A DNA stretch of 64,000 nt from Spodoptera frugiperda (Eukaryota > Arthropoda > Insecta > Lepidoptera > Noctuidae), in NCBI RefSeq assembly GCF_023101765.2, contig NC_064213.1, forward strand, positions 3,658,001 to 3,722,000, written 5' to 3'. The notes beneath the pieces are model-generated. The model did not search any database, was not told where the DNA came from, and was given only the letters and a program-made list of their open reading frames with translations. Numbering within the stretch: position 1 is the stretch's first letter; every line of letters begins with the position of its first letter. Positions 21,605-33,451 of this stretch are shown here, one piece after another. The translations under genes were made by a program, and so were the position numbers.

Positions 21605-22204
21605 TAGTACAAATATATTCTACTCTGCCAACCTAAAAATTACTCTCTGATTAATCCAGTTGAAATTAGCACTCACTCTTCCATGGAATTCATAGAGCTG
21701 TATCTATTTACTAACCATCTGCCCTGCACAACTCACAAGGGAACAACCGTTCATGTTTGGTGGAAATTAAATTAATAAATAATACTGTCAGCTCAGAAGC
21801 TGCCAGCAAATTATCTCGTTTAAAATTAAGTAGATTTGCGGTGTTGTTGAAGTCGATTACCATTAAATCTACGTCAGAGTCCGTTTAATTGGCTGGTTGC
21901 AGTATCGCCGAGGGAATAGTTACCCGTTTACAGTCACTGTTACCCGTTTGTGGTTTAAACTGTGATGTTTATAGTAGTTGCTGTCATAAGCCGTTGTGTT
22001 TATGAGCGTTCTTTTGGTTGGTTGAGGTTTAAATGTTGCACTTTTTTTGTGTATTGGTTTTAAAGATGTGGTTGATTTTGATATTGTGTTATTATTGTAG
22101 AATTTTGCTGACGGTTTTAGAAGGGTTCCTAATTAGTGGCTTAGGGAAATATTGGTAAATGGACTCATCCAAGATAAACTAAACCTAACTATTAGCTAAC
22201 ACAT
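21605..22204. other. Intron-like DNA, nothing recognised
   Basis: No coding frame or known repeat seen. Confidence 0.35.
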
Positions 22205-22333
22205 GTTACTTGTCTAGTGGGTTACCGAGTCTCCGGCATTAAAAGGCAGGAGTAGGGACGCAAAAACGGGCGGAAATCTCTCTAACTGCGCCCAAAGTGG
22301 GAGAAGTCATTGGATGATTTTACCCCCTCAAAA
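22205..22333 (-). repeat. Dispersed repeat, family D
   Basis: Diverged reverse copy: GGGTTACCGAGTCTCCGGC at one end and GTGGGAGAAGTCATTGGATG at the other, as in 23375-23500. Confidence 0.5.
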
Positions 22334-22771
22334 AAGCTAAATATATCGTCAATTGAATAATATTATATAAGAAAAATACTACTTCTATTAAATTAGGTAC
22401 CATTTAACGATTTCTTACAAAAGCAGTTGGTTAACACTACTAACGCTAAGCATACATCAGTTAATGTTCATAATATTTTTAATGTAATTACTAAACGGGG
22501 CTGTGTCGTGCCGACGTATACGAACACGTTATAAAAAATACAACTTTATTAGTAAAATCGTAAACATTAGGGTTTTCACAATACATATTTTTGTTTTTGT
22601 TGTTTGTTTTTGTTGTTAGCACATACATACTCGTATATGTGTAATAAATAATTATGTTATGCTGACATATCGGTTATTTGATTTTAGCCAAATTAAAAAT
22701 TAAAAGTAGGTATTGACATTATTGACTGAGGGTTTCTACTAAACAATTGACAAATATAAAAAAGGCGTGAC

Positions 22772-22832
22772 ATAAGCGTCGTAATGTGCACCTCTGCTTA
22801 CCCCTTCGAGGTTAAAGGTGTGACGTTACAGT
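22772..22832 (+). mobile_element. SINE-1 tail fragment
   Basis: Only the 3' end of the family remains: GTAATGTGCACCTCTGCTTA followed by CCCCTTCGAGG and GGTGTGACGTTAC. Confidence 0.6.
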
Positions 22833-22904
22833 TAACAATTATTTTTCTAATATTTCTTTACTATGCTGCTTCTATCTTGAAACTGGCCGAGTTCCTAGTT
22901 AAAC

Positions 22905-22970
22905 AGTTAAGTAAATAAGCTGATAATATAATAATTAATTTATTATGTCTCACGAAGTATTATTTATGTC
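22905..22970. repeat. Family F end fragment
   Basis: AAGCTGATAATATAATAATT followed by TTATTATGTCTCACGAAG matches the flank and end text of 540-590 and 43230-43370. Confidence 0.4.
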
Positions 22971-23374
22971 CAAACCTTAAATATACCGACTTCAAAAAAG
23001 AAAGAGATACGATATATATGTTCGGATGTTTGTTTTTTTCAATGGCAAATAAAATGACCATCCAAATAAATAAAATGGTGATATTAGATACAAAGTACGT
23101 CTGTTAACGATTTGTTGTGAGGCTTAAGACAACAGAATGTCCTGTACAGATGAGGCTGTTGGAGACAACGTGATGGATTGATGTCGGTCAAGGCTGATCG
23201 ACACTAAGCCCAAAAATATTACAAAAGATTTTGACTAAGGTCATGTGGATGTCACAGTTATTTCTTTTGATGTTGAAGAATTTTGTGTCTTATGTTAAAG
23301 TGGTTTGGTAACAGTTTAAAAATATTTCAATGTAGCTACATTTGTGATCCGGATCTGCGGATAACGTAAAAGGT

Positions 23375-23500
23375 TAAAGGGGCTCCGGATCAAAGCAGGA
23401 GAAGGAATGGAGTGGTTTTTAGTCAGTAAGAGTCTGACACTCCCTCCCGCCTCACTCAAGGCGGGAGAAGTCATTGGATGATTCCCCCCCTCCCAAAAGG
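23375..23500 (-). repeat. Dispersed repeat, family D
   Basis: Reverse copy: TTTTTAGTCAGTAAGAGTCT, then GACACTCCCTCCCGCC and AAGGCGGGAGAAGTCATTGG. Clean 5' family end. Confidence 0.65.
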
Positions 23501-23607
23501 TACATTTGTGATATTGCCTATTGACTTTTCGTAGTAGCTTAAATTCTATGAGATTGCATCGTGGCTGTGACGCAATTATGGAGGCGAAACGTATCCAATC
23601 TCAACTC

Positions 23608-23777
23608 AAAATCATGGTTTATTCACGTACATTAATGGAGAAAAGCTCTACTAGTTTCGAGTCACACAGGGACTCTTCATCATGAGCAGCGTTCGCAGAC
23701 GCGGTGACGTCGCGCAGCCCACTTTACAAACTATTAGAGCTTTTCTCCATTAATGTGCGTGAGTAAACCGTGATTTT
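23608..23777. repeat. Palindromic MITE, family F (full copy)
   Basis: Ends are inverted repeats of about 45 bp (AAAATCATGGTTTATTCACG versus the reverse complement of CGTGAGTAAACCGTGATTTT), sharing ATTAATGGAGAAAAGCTCTA. The loop is CG-rich (AGCGTTCGCAGACGCGGTGA). Total about 170 bp. Confidence 0.8.
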
Positions 23778-24263
23778 AAGTAACTTTAGTGTGTCTCAAG
23801 ATAATTATTATAAAAGCGTATAAAATCTCATTTAAAAACGAAACAAAACGTGCAGGAAATATTCCAGAAATTGTACAATTCGCGAAAATACGAGTACTTG
23901 TACGTTTTATATCAGTATTTAACACTCGTATTAAAATCGCGTGACAAAAAGACTGGCTATTTATAATTCCATACGCAGGCAGCGAAGATAAATTGTTCTG
24001 GTAGGTGCAAAAAAGTTTTTATTCGCTATACACAATGGGGAAATGGCGTTGAGCTTAAACATTTATCAATTTCAAGTAGAGTTATTTACGTTGACCAACT
24101 TTTGTTTGTTTAATTTTCTGTCGGTTGTACGAGTGTTATGACGTCATTATTCTGATGGGGATCTTGGATATCTTGTTTCAAATTTGTGAGTTTTGATAAA
24201 AAACGTAGTATCTTTGATGATTTGTGTACTGTGTATACATAAAATACGACATTAATAAGAGTA

Positions 24264-24440
24264 GGGATGTTGGGAAATCGGGGAATGGAAAGGGGAGTAA
24301 TTAGGCCTCTAGTAACCTCACTCACAACAACGAAATACAACACAAGCGTTGTTTCACGTCGGTTTTCTGCGAGGCAGTGGTATCACTCCGGTCGACCCGG
24401 CCCATTCGTGCCGAAGCATAGCTCTCACACACTTAACTTC
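24264..24440 (+). repeat. Dispersed repeat, family B (5'-truncated)
   Basis: Starts at AGGGATGTTGGGAAATCGGG and runs to GTGCCGAAGCATAGCTCTC, the family 3' half. Confidence 0.65.
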
Positions 24441-24940
24441 GAAAGAGGAGTTACATCAATGTTTAAGTTATTTAATTCCTTAAAAGAAGTTGATAAATCT
24501 AATAACGCAAATAATATTGAAAACTCCTACCAATCAATAGGGGAGTTGTTAACAAAAATTTTACGCAAACGAAACCGCGGACAATAAGTTGTGCTTATTA
24601 TTATATATTTCAACAATACAGGTTCGGTTGTACACTTCGTTAACTGAAATTAACAAGGGTAGGTACTCGAACGAGTTTCAAAACGCTAAAAGGCAAATTC
24701 GGAATGCCTTTTCGGTGTTTTCAACAATTTTCATTCAGATAACTTTGATAGTTTTTTTCGCTGAATAATTCTAGGGAATATTGTAAAATGTTTGTTGCTT
24801 TCGTCCGTTTTAACAGGGTAAAACAAAAACCATTAATTAGGTACATTTTTTTAAATATTAGTTTGAAAATCTAGTATAAACTATGAAGAGTACGAGGTAA
24901 CAGATGAAAAAATGTACATAAAAGTACATTATTTTGTTCA

Positions 24941-25080
24941 TTAAAATAAAAGTATATTTCGAAGGTTGAACAACTAATTGTTCTAAGAGACATTGTTTTC
25001 GCGATATTAACTATAAATTAATATTGTAAAAATATGTTAATTACCCTTTCAACCTTCGATATATTATACTTTTATTTTAA
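24941..25080. repeat. TTAA-ended inverted-repeat MITE
   Basis: Both ends are TTAA. Arms of about 31 bp, TTAAAATAAAAGTATA then TCGAAGGTTGAA, are mirrored at the right with a 3-base slip. It is 140 bp in total, AT-rich and non-coding. It differs from the TTAA MITE at 43251. Confidence 0.65.
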
Positions 25081-25659
25081 TCCAAAAATTTTTTACCCCA
25101 TTAATGGTCAAAAAGCAGAAATGGTTTTGTCTTTAAATGTTGTCTTGTTGTTCCCAAAATGGCACAGCAACCAAGAATACGGTCAAAGAGACAGACGGGT
25201 CACCTGATGGTAAGCAATCTGCACCATCTACTCGCTCATGAAACATAACAAAGTTTCTATCTCAAGTAATACTAGTAGTTACTTCAAAAGCGAAGCATCA
25301 CATTACAGTAAAGGATACATAGTGACCTCATTTCGTTTAAAATTTCAAAGGCTTAATACACGAACGGGCGTCGACGCCTGTATAAAGGTCTCGCCCATTT
25401 ACATTTTGACTACGCATGTTGTATTTATGTTATTTACATTTTTAAAGGGTGTTACCCCGTTTTTTTCATTCGGTTAGCAGATAGAACAGCGGGCATGTTA
25501 GATTTGCTGCCGCAATTATTGTTGGTGTTTTAAGGTTACATTTTTTGGCGGTGGTTTGGTTTACTTGAATATTTAGAAGTAAAATAAAGATGCGTATCTT
25601 CTAAATGTATCATCATAACGAATGATATAATTGTCATTGGTTATGATGATAAACTCAAA

Positions 25660-25935
25660 ATCGGAGTGATACCACGGCCTCAAAGAAAACTACCGTGAAA
25701 CAACGCTTGCGTTGTGTTTCGTTGTATGAGTCCTCAATCACAGAGGACCAGGTTACCTCTTACCAGAGACCTAATTATCCCCTTTCCTAAGCTTCCCAAT
25801 CCCTGATTCTCCAACAACCCTTAAATTCTTACCCCCAAAAGGCAACGTACTTGTAACGTATCTGGTGTTTTGGGTGTCCAGAGACGGCGGCGATAGCTTA
25901 CCATCATCCGTCGGCTCGTTTACCGGCTTATACCA
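25660..25935 (-). repeat. Dispersed repeat, family B
   Basis: Reverse copy from GGAGTGATACCACGGCCTCA to CGTTTACCGGCTTATACC, almost full length. Confidence 0.7.
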
Positions 25936-26452
25936 TAAAAAAAGTAAAAAAATTGAATTCAAGAAAAATATGTTCAAGGTGAATGCTTTTATGTATAGTT
26001 ATGTACGGTACCACATTATATTTTAACACATACATTCTATATGAATTTATACCTCATATACCAACACTTACAAATAAATATCATACCTAAGTACGTATCT
26101 AACTACAGATATATACCTAAGCATTCAATGTACTGTGTGGTTCATCTAAAGTTGGACATCTCTGCACCAGATTGGGGGCTACAGTCTGTCACTGAATTTC
26201 AAGTGCTTCGATGTACGACCAAACAATGTGTACTCATCAATTTTGCCCATTGTAGTCTCTGGAGTTCGCTTCGACCAGTATTGGTTGGGCTAAATGAGTT
26301 TTAGTATTTGTTGTAGCTAGTTTGTGTCGTGATGGCGGTAGCGTAGAAGTCATTTGACACCCACCGTCATTCTTCCCGCGGGTGGCCTAGGGAAGTACTA
26401 TATTTAACTACTTTGGAAGAGAAGAACAGAGTCATGGCCATAATGGTTGCTA

Positions 26453-26868
26453 GTCCACCAGAGATGTAATAAGTTACGTTGTTGTGAATGTGTCTGGCTT
26501 ACCACCCATTCATTGGTACACATAGCTTAGCATTGGTAGAAACAAACTCAGCTAAGCTATGTTTTTTATATGGAAAGATGCGTACTATGAATGTGTGCTA
26601 TGGATGTGTGCTATGGATGTGTGCTATGGATATGTGCTATGGATATGTGCTATGATATGTGCTATGGATGTGCTATGGATGTGTGCTATGGATGAATGCT
26701 ATGGGTGTGTGCTATGGGTGTGTGCTATGGATGTGTGCTATGGATGTGTGCTATGGATGAATGCTATGGATCGTTTTGGTACTATCGATACATATACATA
26801 TATACAAAGCTTAGTATCAGTGGAAACGGTAACATAGTTGCACAGTTTAGCTATGACATCTTCGTCCA
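26453..26868 (+). repeat. Palindromic MITE, family A, expanded by an internal minisatellite
   Basis: Left end CCACCAGAGATGTAATAAGT, body GGTACACATAGCTTAGCATT, right part AGCTATGACATCTTCGT. Longer than other copies because of the tandem array at 26588-26770. The extreme right end is missing. Confidence 0.75.
26588..26770 (+). repeat. 13-bp minisatellite, about 14 copies
   Basis: Unit TGTGCTATGGATG with variants (GGGTG, GGATA, and an AATGC start). In other family A copies the unit occurs only once or twice (for example ATGCGTGCTATGGATG-type text). The translated CYGCVLWM-like repeats are an artefact of the array. Confidence 0.9.
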
Positions 26869-27398
26869 GACAGACTCTCCGTTACTATTATTATTATATA
26901 TTTCCATTCAATCAAATCAAATTATTTTACTGATTCAAATACTCGTGGCGACCAAACGAAAATACATCAATCAATTCAAAGCTATTCTTAGTGATTCTGA
27001 TTTGTTAATTAAACTATTGTTTAATGAAGAACTAAGTATCTTTGAAAGGTTAAAGATGTATTGTTTATCAATTTTCTAAAGGTCTGAGCTTAATTATTTG
27101 TGGAAGCAAGCTCTTTTTGTTACAGAAAGGAATATGAATATTAAAATCGGTGGCTTTGTTTCTATGCCAAAGCAAATTGGACAGAAACATGTTATTTGAT
27201 GTTTCTCAGACAGAATGTGATTACGTAGGTATGCTGGTATACCTATATGTCTTTTTCGTAATGATTAAAGTATACCACATTGGTCTTGTAGTTGCTGTAA
27301 CAATGAAGATGATTTGTTTGATGGGTCAGGAATTCAAAATCTGATTTCAAATAATCTTACATAAAACTACTTTAACATAGGTGTTAAAGTTGCAAACG

Positions 27399-27437
27399 TT
27401 TCCGGACTTAAAAAATTGAATTTTTTAAGTCCGGAAA
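27399..27437. repeat. 39-bp perfect palindrome
   Basis: Arms of 19 bp (TTTCCGGACTTAAAAAATT and its exact reverse complement) are separated by a single G. No mismatch. It lies in otherwise plain AT-rich DNA and is not part of any repeat recognised here. Confidence 0.9.
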
Positions 27438-27675
27438 TAAACCTAAAACCTTCTGTCCAAAGTCTGCAAAATAATATACTGAAAACTAATCAAAATCGTT
27501 TCAACTAAACACGAGCTAATCGCGCACATACAGGTCAAACTGAGAACCTACCGTAATTTTTTGATGTCGGTTTATTTTATTTTTATAATAAATTTAAATC
27601 ATTTGAAATTTCATTCGTTAACTTATAAAATTAGTGAAAATAAATTTATGCTCAAAAACATATCTCGCTTCTTAG

Positions 27676-27850
27676 CTAGGTGCTTCGCCGGCGTTTCCGT
27701 GGGATAAAAAGTATCCTTGTGTTATTCCAGACCATAATCTACCCCAGTTCCAAATAACATTCCGATCCCTTCAGCCATTTTGACGTGATTGAGTAATAAA
27801 CATACACACAAACACGCACTCACAAACTTTGCATTTATAATATTAGTAAG
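27676..27850 (-). mobile_element. Short Helitron-like element
   Basis: On the minus strand it begins A|TCTTACTAATATTATAAATG (GA at 27849-27850 and host T at 27851 on the plus strand) and ends in a hairpin-prone GGCGAAGCACCTAGCTAAG region with CTAG at 27676-27679. About 175 bp, the same class as 52435-52618. Confidence 0.6.
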
Positions 27851-27997
27851 ATGTACTCTAAACGTCCTCTGAATGTACCTGTCGTGTCATAGATGGCAGA
27901 ATGACAACACAACAGTGAAAAACCCAAATATATTTCACCCTTTACCCTTCACAATTTATTTACTTTCGTCCTAACCATTATTACACCTATTTTACAG

Positions 27998-28092
27998 ACA
28001 TCAACAAAAATCAGCTACCCGTAAAACGCGCAGTACTTCTACAAAACTTGTTAACGGAACATTCTAGAAGAACGCACAATCAAACTGAATAG
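27998..28092 (+). CDS. Candidate terminal exon (possibly K2P-related), unproven
   Basis: A good acceptor (CCATTATTACACCTATTTTACAG pattern, ending 27997) is followed by 95 bases that, joined to the phase-1 donor at 9070, stay open to a TAG at 28090. The predicted text, DINKNQLPVKRAVLLQNLLT..., is amphipathic and ends with an NQT glycosylation-like site. As a terminal exon it would give a channel without pores, so it may be chance or a transcript variant. Confidence 0.2.
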
Positions 28093-28449
28093 AAACTTAT
28101 TACGTAAACAATAGAGTCTTTTATCTTTTACTAGTTGACTGGATAATTCTTTGCGACTTTACAAAGAGTCTTTAGGAAGATGTTCATTCCGATGCGACTT
28201 GTTTCAAGCGATTTTTTTTCTCAAAGAAAGTGCTTTTTCTTTACTTAAGAAAAAATAGATGATACGGCAAGATATGACACTGCAGATTTCCTTTGTGACG
28301 AACTGAAAAGGTCGTTCAATAAATATTTTATGCGAAGTTTATTTCATAGTAGGAGGAGGTCTCGTTGAATTGACCTTGATAAATCGATTTTTGATTGAGT
28401 GTTTTTTTTTTTTATATTTGTTGTGTCGTTTGGCCATAATTACGCCTGG

Positions 28450-28680
28450 TTGTAAGCGATGATATGGCCTACGATGAAGCACGTCTATTCATAAGCAACC
28501 TATTCACGCTGGCCTTAAAGACACCTAGGTTATACCCATCAGGAAAGACAGACTCTGGCAAAGAATTCCACTCCTTAGTAGTTCCCACAAGGAAGCTTGA
28601 AGATGATATTTACCATGAAGCGGTAGGGCTTCGTCGATTTTCTTGTGGTTCGATGATGGAAACGACTTAGGGGGAATCAA
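28450..28680 (+). repeat. Dispersed repeat fragment, probably non-LTR derived
   Basis: Longer relative of the piece at 1263-1500 (minus): GTAAGCGATGATATGGCCTA then GAAGCACGTCT. A 68-codon frame (28464-28670) runs through it without a recognisable domain. I call it a repeat because the same head is present in two places. Confidence 0.45.
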
Positions 28681-29157
28681 GTTGTGCAATTCCCTCGTTC
28701 ACTCACCAAAATGTATTCGGTAAAAAACCGAACGGCTTGACGGTTCATGAATATATGTAGAAAAATGTGTTATTGTTAGTGAGACATTCTGTTAAAAATG
28801 TTTAGTAGTGAATCTATTTTAGCTTCAGGTGCACTTTAAAGTATACACAATGAAATTTTGTACTAAACTTTGCGATTAATATTATGACAAGTAAATTAAG
28901 CCTGTCTTATCACAACTCTTAACATTATGGATAAAGAATCTTTCCAACTAAAGTGAAGAAGTGGAAATGAAAAAAAAAGATAGAATTTATTAATAAGAGT
29001 AAGTAAGCGGCCGGAAATACGTCTCCGCTTAATTTCCTGGTACAGGATATTGTTATATTATTTCAAAACGAAGTGATCTAGATGCCATTTCAACGTGGAA
29101 AGGCAGATCTCAGAAAAACAAGATTAAAAGTAAAGGACATTTTTAAAAATGAGTCTG

Positions 29158-29418
29158 CAAGGTGTCTCGTATTCGATTCGTGGGTCGGGCAAAGTATTTA
29201 TGGGCTTTGTTCGGGTTTTCAAAAATTTCTCAGTAGTAGCACGGAGTCTGGAATTGTGCCCAATATAATAATATGGCATTAGGCTCGCCCTCTATTACAT
29301 GGAACCTAAAACACAAATGGTGAAAAGTTTGTGTACATTGTACAGTGGCATTAAGGGCTATGATAGACCTCTACCTACCCCTCAGAGATAAGAGGCGTCA
29401 CGATACGACGATGCGTTT
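29158..29418 (+). mobile_element. SINE-1 (HaSE-like) copy
   Basis: Head TCTCGTATTCGATTCGTGGG (degraded B box), body AGTAGTAGCACGGAGTCTGG, GAATTGTGCCCAATATAATA, tail CCCCTCAGAGATAAGAGGCG. The 5' portion carrying the A box is lost. Confidence 0.75.
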
Positions 29419-29726
29419 AAAAAATAAAAGGACATTTTTAAAATCGAATTCATTTGTGAGCTCGAGTTTCCCCGGAGTTGTGGTCAGGAAATACTTGTAA
29501 AAGACAAGATCGTGCAATAACTTGGCTTTTTGTGGGGCAAGTGTATATTGGAGGATTTCTGTGTTCATAGAAACTTTTAAGAATGAACAAAGACAATGAA
29601 AGACAGATTGTATCTATTATGATAAGAAAATTCGTAACGTATCAATAGTAATTCTAATAGTAATGCAATGAAAACAATATATTATGTATTTTTGACACTG
29701 AAATATTTTTAGGCATTTCAATTGAA

Positions 29727-29917
29727 CTTTTTTTAAGGTTGCCCCCCACTAGGGTTATCTCCTATGTCGTGGGTGCGTTTACAAACATACAAGTTCACAT
29801 ACACATGACACCCAGACCCGAAACAACAATTTGTGGAATCGAACCCGCTACACGTTGCGGCAGCCGGTTGCCCAGCCACCACGCCAACCGTGCAGTCGAA
29901 TTCAATTACCTTTAACG
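29727..29917 (-). mobile_element. SINE-2 (tRNA-derived), near-complete copy
   Basis: The minus strand reads GACTGCACGGTTGGCGTGGT, then GGGTTCGATTCC (B box) and the family body to its G-rich end near 29740. It has both the tRNA-like head and the tail, so it is the best SINE-2 copy here. Confidence 0.75.
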
Positions 29918-30229
29918 CTAGAATTTTGTTAAACAAGTCCAATAACTGATTTGCATAGGGTTATTTTTTTTTTTGTTTATCTGAAGCAATCGTCTTACCA
30001 ATTAAACGACCAATAGTCATTTATACCTTTCTATACGGGCCTTAACAGAACGACTGATCTGTGAACACCAAATACATTGAATTGTCCCATAGGAGGACAA
30101 GGCATCTTGGGAACCGCAACAAATTTAATCAGGAAGAAAAATTGTAGTCCTGGGAAATACACTCCTATTTTGAGAATCGGGAAGGTTATTTTGAATTTGC
30201 ATGTGCCAAGGGTATCCTCGTTGACCATT

Positions 30230-31559
30230 TGAAGTTAGAGTTTATTTTCTCTTGATCTCCTTCTACATTTTTATTCGAAGTTGTTAGGGTTTGGGGTATT
30301 GGAACTGAAGTGGAAGCCTAGTACTACAGTTTTGTGAAACGAATTTTCGTTATCGAACTAACAAAAATAATTGTGTTTTTGGAAACTGGCACTTTTAAAT
30401 GAAATGTGTGTATATATTAATTCGGTGTGTTGTTTTTAATATAAATGACCAACCAGTAACTTAAACTAATAAGTAGTAACGCCATCTATCGACACTTGTG
30501 TGTAACAATTAATATTAATTGTTTTGTTTAATCTGTGCTATTGTGCATCTGTGTGAGAAGTGTACTTTAGAATGATTTGAAATATTTGAATATAGTTCAG
30601 TTAAAACCCCGAACCGCACCATTTCATTATACGGTGTTTTCTAATGACACAAATCTAATAATAATTCTTCTTTTATTGAGGAGGTTTTTAGTTCAGTAGT
30701 GGACTCTTACTATTCCTGATGTGTAGTATTACATCAGACGTTTTAGCTAATTCTGGCTAATTCTTTAAGCTAAGCTAATCCTCTAAGCTATTCCTTTTGT
30801 TTAGTTTTTAGCATAAATAAGGTAAGTTGGTAGATAGTGCCTACCTATTTATGGGACTATAAAGTTCTAAGTTTTATGGTCAAAATTCCAAGATATTTTA
30901 ATAAGATATCTTAATATTATAAGCTTACTAAGTATTAAGTAATTTACTGGCTGTCTATTCATTTACGATCTATGAAATGGACAGAAATAACTTTCTAATG
31001 AATAAGATCGGTAGACTCATAAAGACATTATAACAATCCTTGTTTTTAATAACTTCTACTCTTACCATTGTAAAAGCACAAAACAACATAATATTAAGTA
31101 CGTAGTACCAACAATAAATCTCAATTGAATGTAATAACACCCTTAAATTAAAGTCAGAATCGCACCCAAAAATTATACAGGCTACCCAATAATTCTGATA
31201 GAACAACACAAATAAAACGCTGTAAAGGCACCATTAATACATTCTGATTATTATTTCGTAGTCAATTTGCATGAAAACAAAAGGAAACTGACTAGGGGCA
31301 GACCGCGAAAATTATTTCCGGACCTAAAAATAAGCGAGGATTTTACATAATTCACGGAGTCGAAAAGTCCGTTTCGCGTTATTTTTTTAGTCTTTCGGTA
31401 TTATCCGGGATTCGCAGCTCTATTGTGGCCTGTACCTCTGTATCTACGTTTTTATGGTTGCTGTAGATACATAGTTCTTTTTTAAGATGTGAATGGTTTT
31501 GTAAAAGTAATGAATTTGAATTTGGTTGTTGGAATGATAGTGAAAGATGAGTCTTAGGA
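30230..31559. other. Intron-like DNA, nothing recognised
   Basis: AT-rich, no domain-bearing frame and no repeat recognised. Confidence 0.35.
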
Positions 31560-31750
31560 TGCTTTTCGACCAGAGATGTGCTATGCACTGATGGAAACGG
31601 ACTCAGCTAAGCTATGTGTTCATATTGTAAGATGCATGCTATGGATGCTTGCTGTGGATTGCTTCCCTACTATCCATATATCGTATACTCGAGCGCATCT
31701 TCCTTGTACATCTACATAACTTTGTATCAGTGGAAACGGTCACATAGTTT
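31560..31750 (+). repeat. Palindromic MITE, family A (truncated right)
   Basis: CGACCAGAGATGTGCTATGC, a body with TCGAGCGCATCTTCCTTG, ends at GGTCACATAGTT where family E begins. Confidence 0.7.
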
Positions 31751-31751
31751 G

Positions 31752-31835
31752 GTGCAAGCGTGGTGATTAATGTTCAAACCTTTTCCGAGTGAGAAGAGAT
31801 ATTTAGTCAGCAGTGGCCACTAATAGGTTGATGTG
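31752..31835 (+). repeat. Repeat family E copy
   Basis: GCAAGCGTGGTGATTAATG through GTCAGCAGTGGCCACTAATA to GGTTGATGTG. Directly abuts the truncated family A element, so one inserted into the other. Confidence 0.6.
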
Positions 31836-32358
31836 ATACGCCATGCACTTCCCTCGTCATTCACAATCTGGCATACAACAACCAATGATGTCGCTAATAA
31901 TAAATAGTATTCAGAATTTTATAACAACCATGTCATAATATTTTAATTACTTTACAACAACAACGTCTTAAAACCAACTTTTTGAGTACAAAACATAAAC
32001 ATTAATCCCAATTTGAATCGAATAAATTAAATGTAACAACGGACAAAGTAAAGATGCGAAGCTATGCTGATGTAGGGAAGTTCAAAAAACCTTTTATATT
32101 TATTGCAAAAGTTCCAATGTGATTTGAATAATTATTTTAGAGCCGTCCTGCCAACAGATATTATGCATCGACTTGAACGCTTTAAATAAATGAAATATAC
32201 ACGAGCAATGAGATTTACGGCCCAAGTTTCAATGAGATTCGGCTCACGTTGGTTAGCGTATGGTAGCTTTTAAATTAATACAATTAAGGTGTATTTTTGG
32301 TCTCGTTCAATGTTCATGTGGTTGCTGAGATTTTCCGTTAAGGATAAGGGTGCTTTTG

Positions 32359-32545
32359 TAACAGAGATGTACTATGTAGCTATGCTGCGAAGATGTAAGA
32401 GTTTAGCTGTGAAATTATGTGACCGTTTCCATTGATACTAAGCTATACGTACGAGGAAGATGCACAGCTTGAGTATGTAATGTATCGATAGTAGGGAAGC
32501 CATCCATAGCATACATCCATAGTATGCATTTATAGCACGCATAAA
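32359..32545 (-). repeat. Palindromic MITE, family A (reverse, partial)
   Basis: CAGAGATGTACTATGTAGCT to ATAGCACGCATAAAAACAT, with GGAAGATGCACAGCTTGAG internally. Confidence 0.65.
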
Positions 32546-33340
32546 AACATTAGACACATTTTGCAAGATTTATTTTGTCTGTAAATAAAAAAATATGCGT
32601 GTCAAATATTTTTTCATAACCTAACTGACGGACTAAATAGATTTTTAATATTCATACCCCGTCATCATCCCTATTGTATTATCGAAAGCTATACTATACG
32701 TAGTTTCCAATTTTAATATCAGTAAATCTATTATCCATTAATCCTCTTCCATTCTGACTTATTAATCAACAACCAATTTAAACAACACAAAAATAAATCC
32801 TTTTGATCCATGCATATTTTAATTTTAACATTTCGTTCACAACGAAACCTAAGTACCAGGGCGGCATTAACGCCAAGAGAATAAAAGTTGAATAGCACTC
32901 ATCCCTGATTGCGACACGTAATCTGACAACCAATCCAATCTTCCACACACAGATAAAGCTACAGTTACACCATACATTACTCACTGTAAATAGGCGAAAA
33001 TACAATGAAAGTATGTCGGTCCCACATCTGAGTTACCAGGAGCTAAGGAATAGCTAGGAGTATGTACAGAGACGCTCTCAAACCAGACAGTAATGAGAAC
33101 GCGTGAAGTCACTACGTAACGACCTGTTTGAAACAAAAGACAAACACACATACGAAATTATGCCCTAAAGTTAGTTGATAAAAGTTGAAATTGCTGTGTA
33201 GATTTTTTAATACTGAAAGTTCTTTAATATGTATATGCGTCGATATTGTAATAGGTATTATAGTAGTAGGCAGTAGGTATTCCCTATATGAAATTGTACT
33301 ACTATGACATTTACCATTTTCCTAATATAAAAGGCGTTCT

Positions 33341-33451
33341 GTACCCTTAGTACGAATTTGCTCTTCTTGGCACTCTGATTGGTCGACTGGAATATACCAA
33401 CCAATCAGAGCGAAAGACTTTAAACTTAAAGCAAACTCATACTAAGGGTAC
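33341..33451. repeat. MITE family C, short copy
   Basis: GTACCCTTAGTACGAATTTG to ACTCATACTAAGGGTAC. Internal part shortened to 111 bp but the facing CCAAT boxes (TGATTGGTCG and ACCAACCAATCAG) are kept. Confidence 0.8.

Noticed and set aside
26559..27079. Frames with CYGCVLWM-type repeats that look like a cysteine-rich protein
   Set aside because: They are the translation of a 13-bp minisatellite inside a MITE in two frames.
29830..29917. Possible tRNA gene on the minus strand
   Set aside because: It is the tRNA-derived head of a SINE-2 copy with the family body attached.
30031..30228. 65-codon minus-strand frame with a hydrophobic centre
   Set aside because: No domain, no splice context, no second copy; kept out as unsupported.
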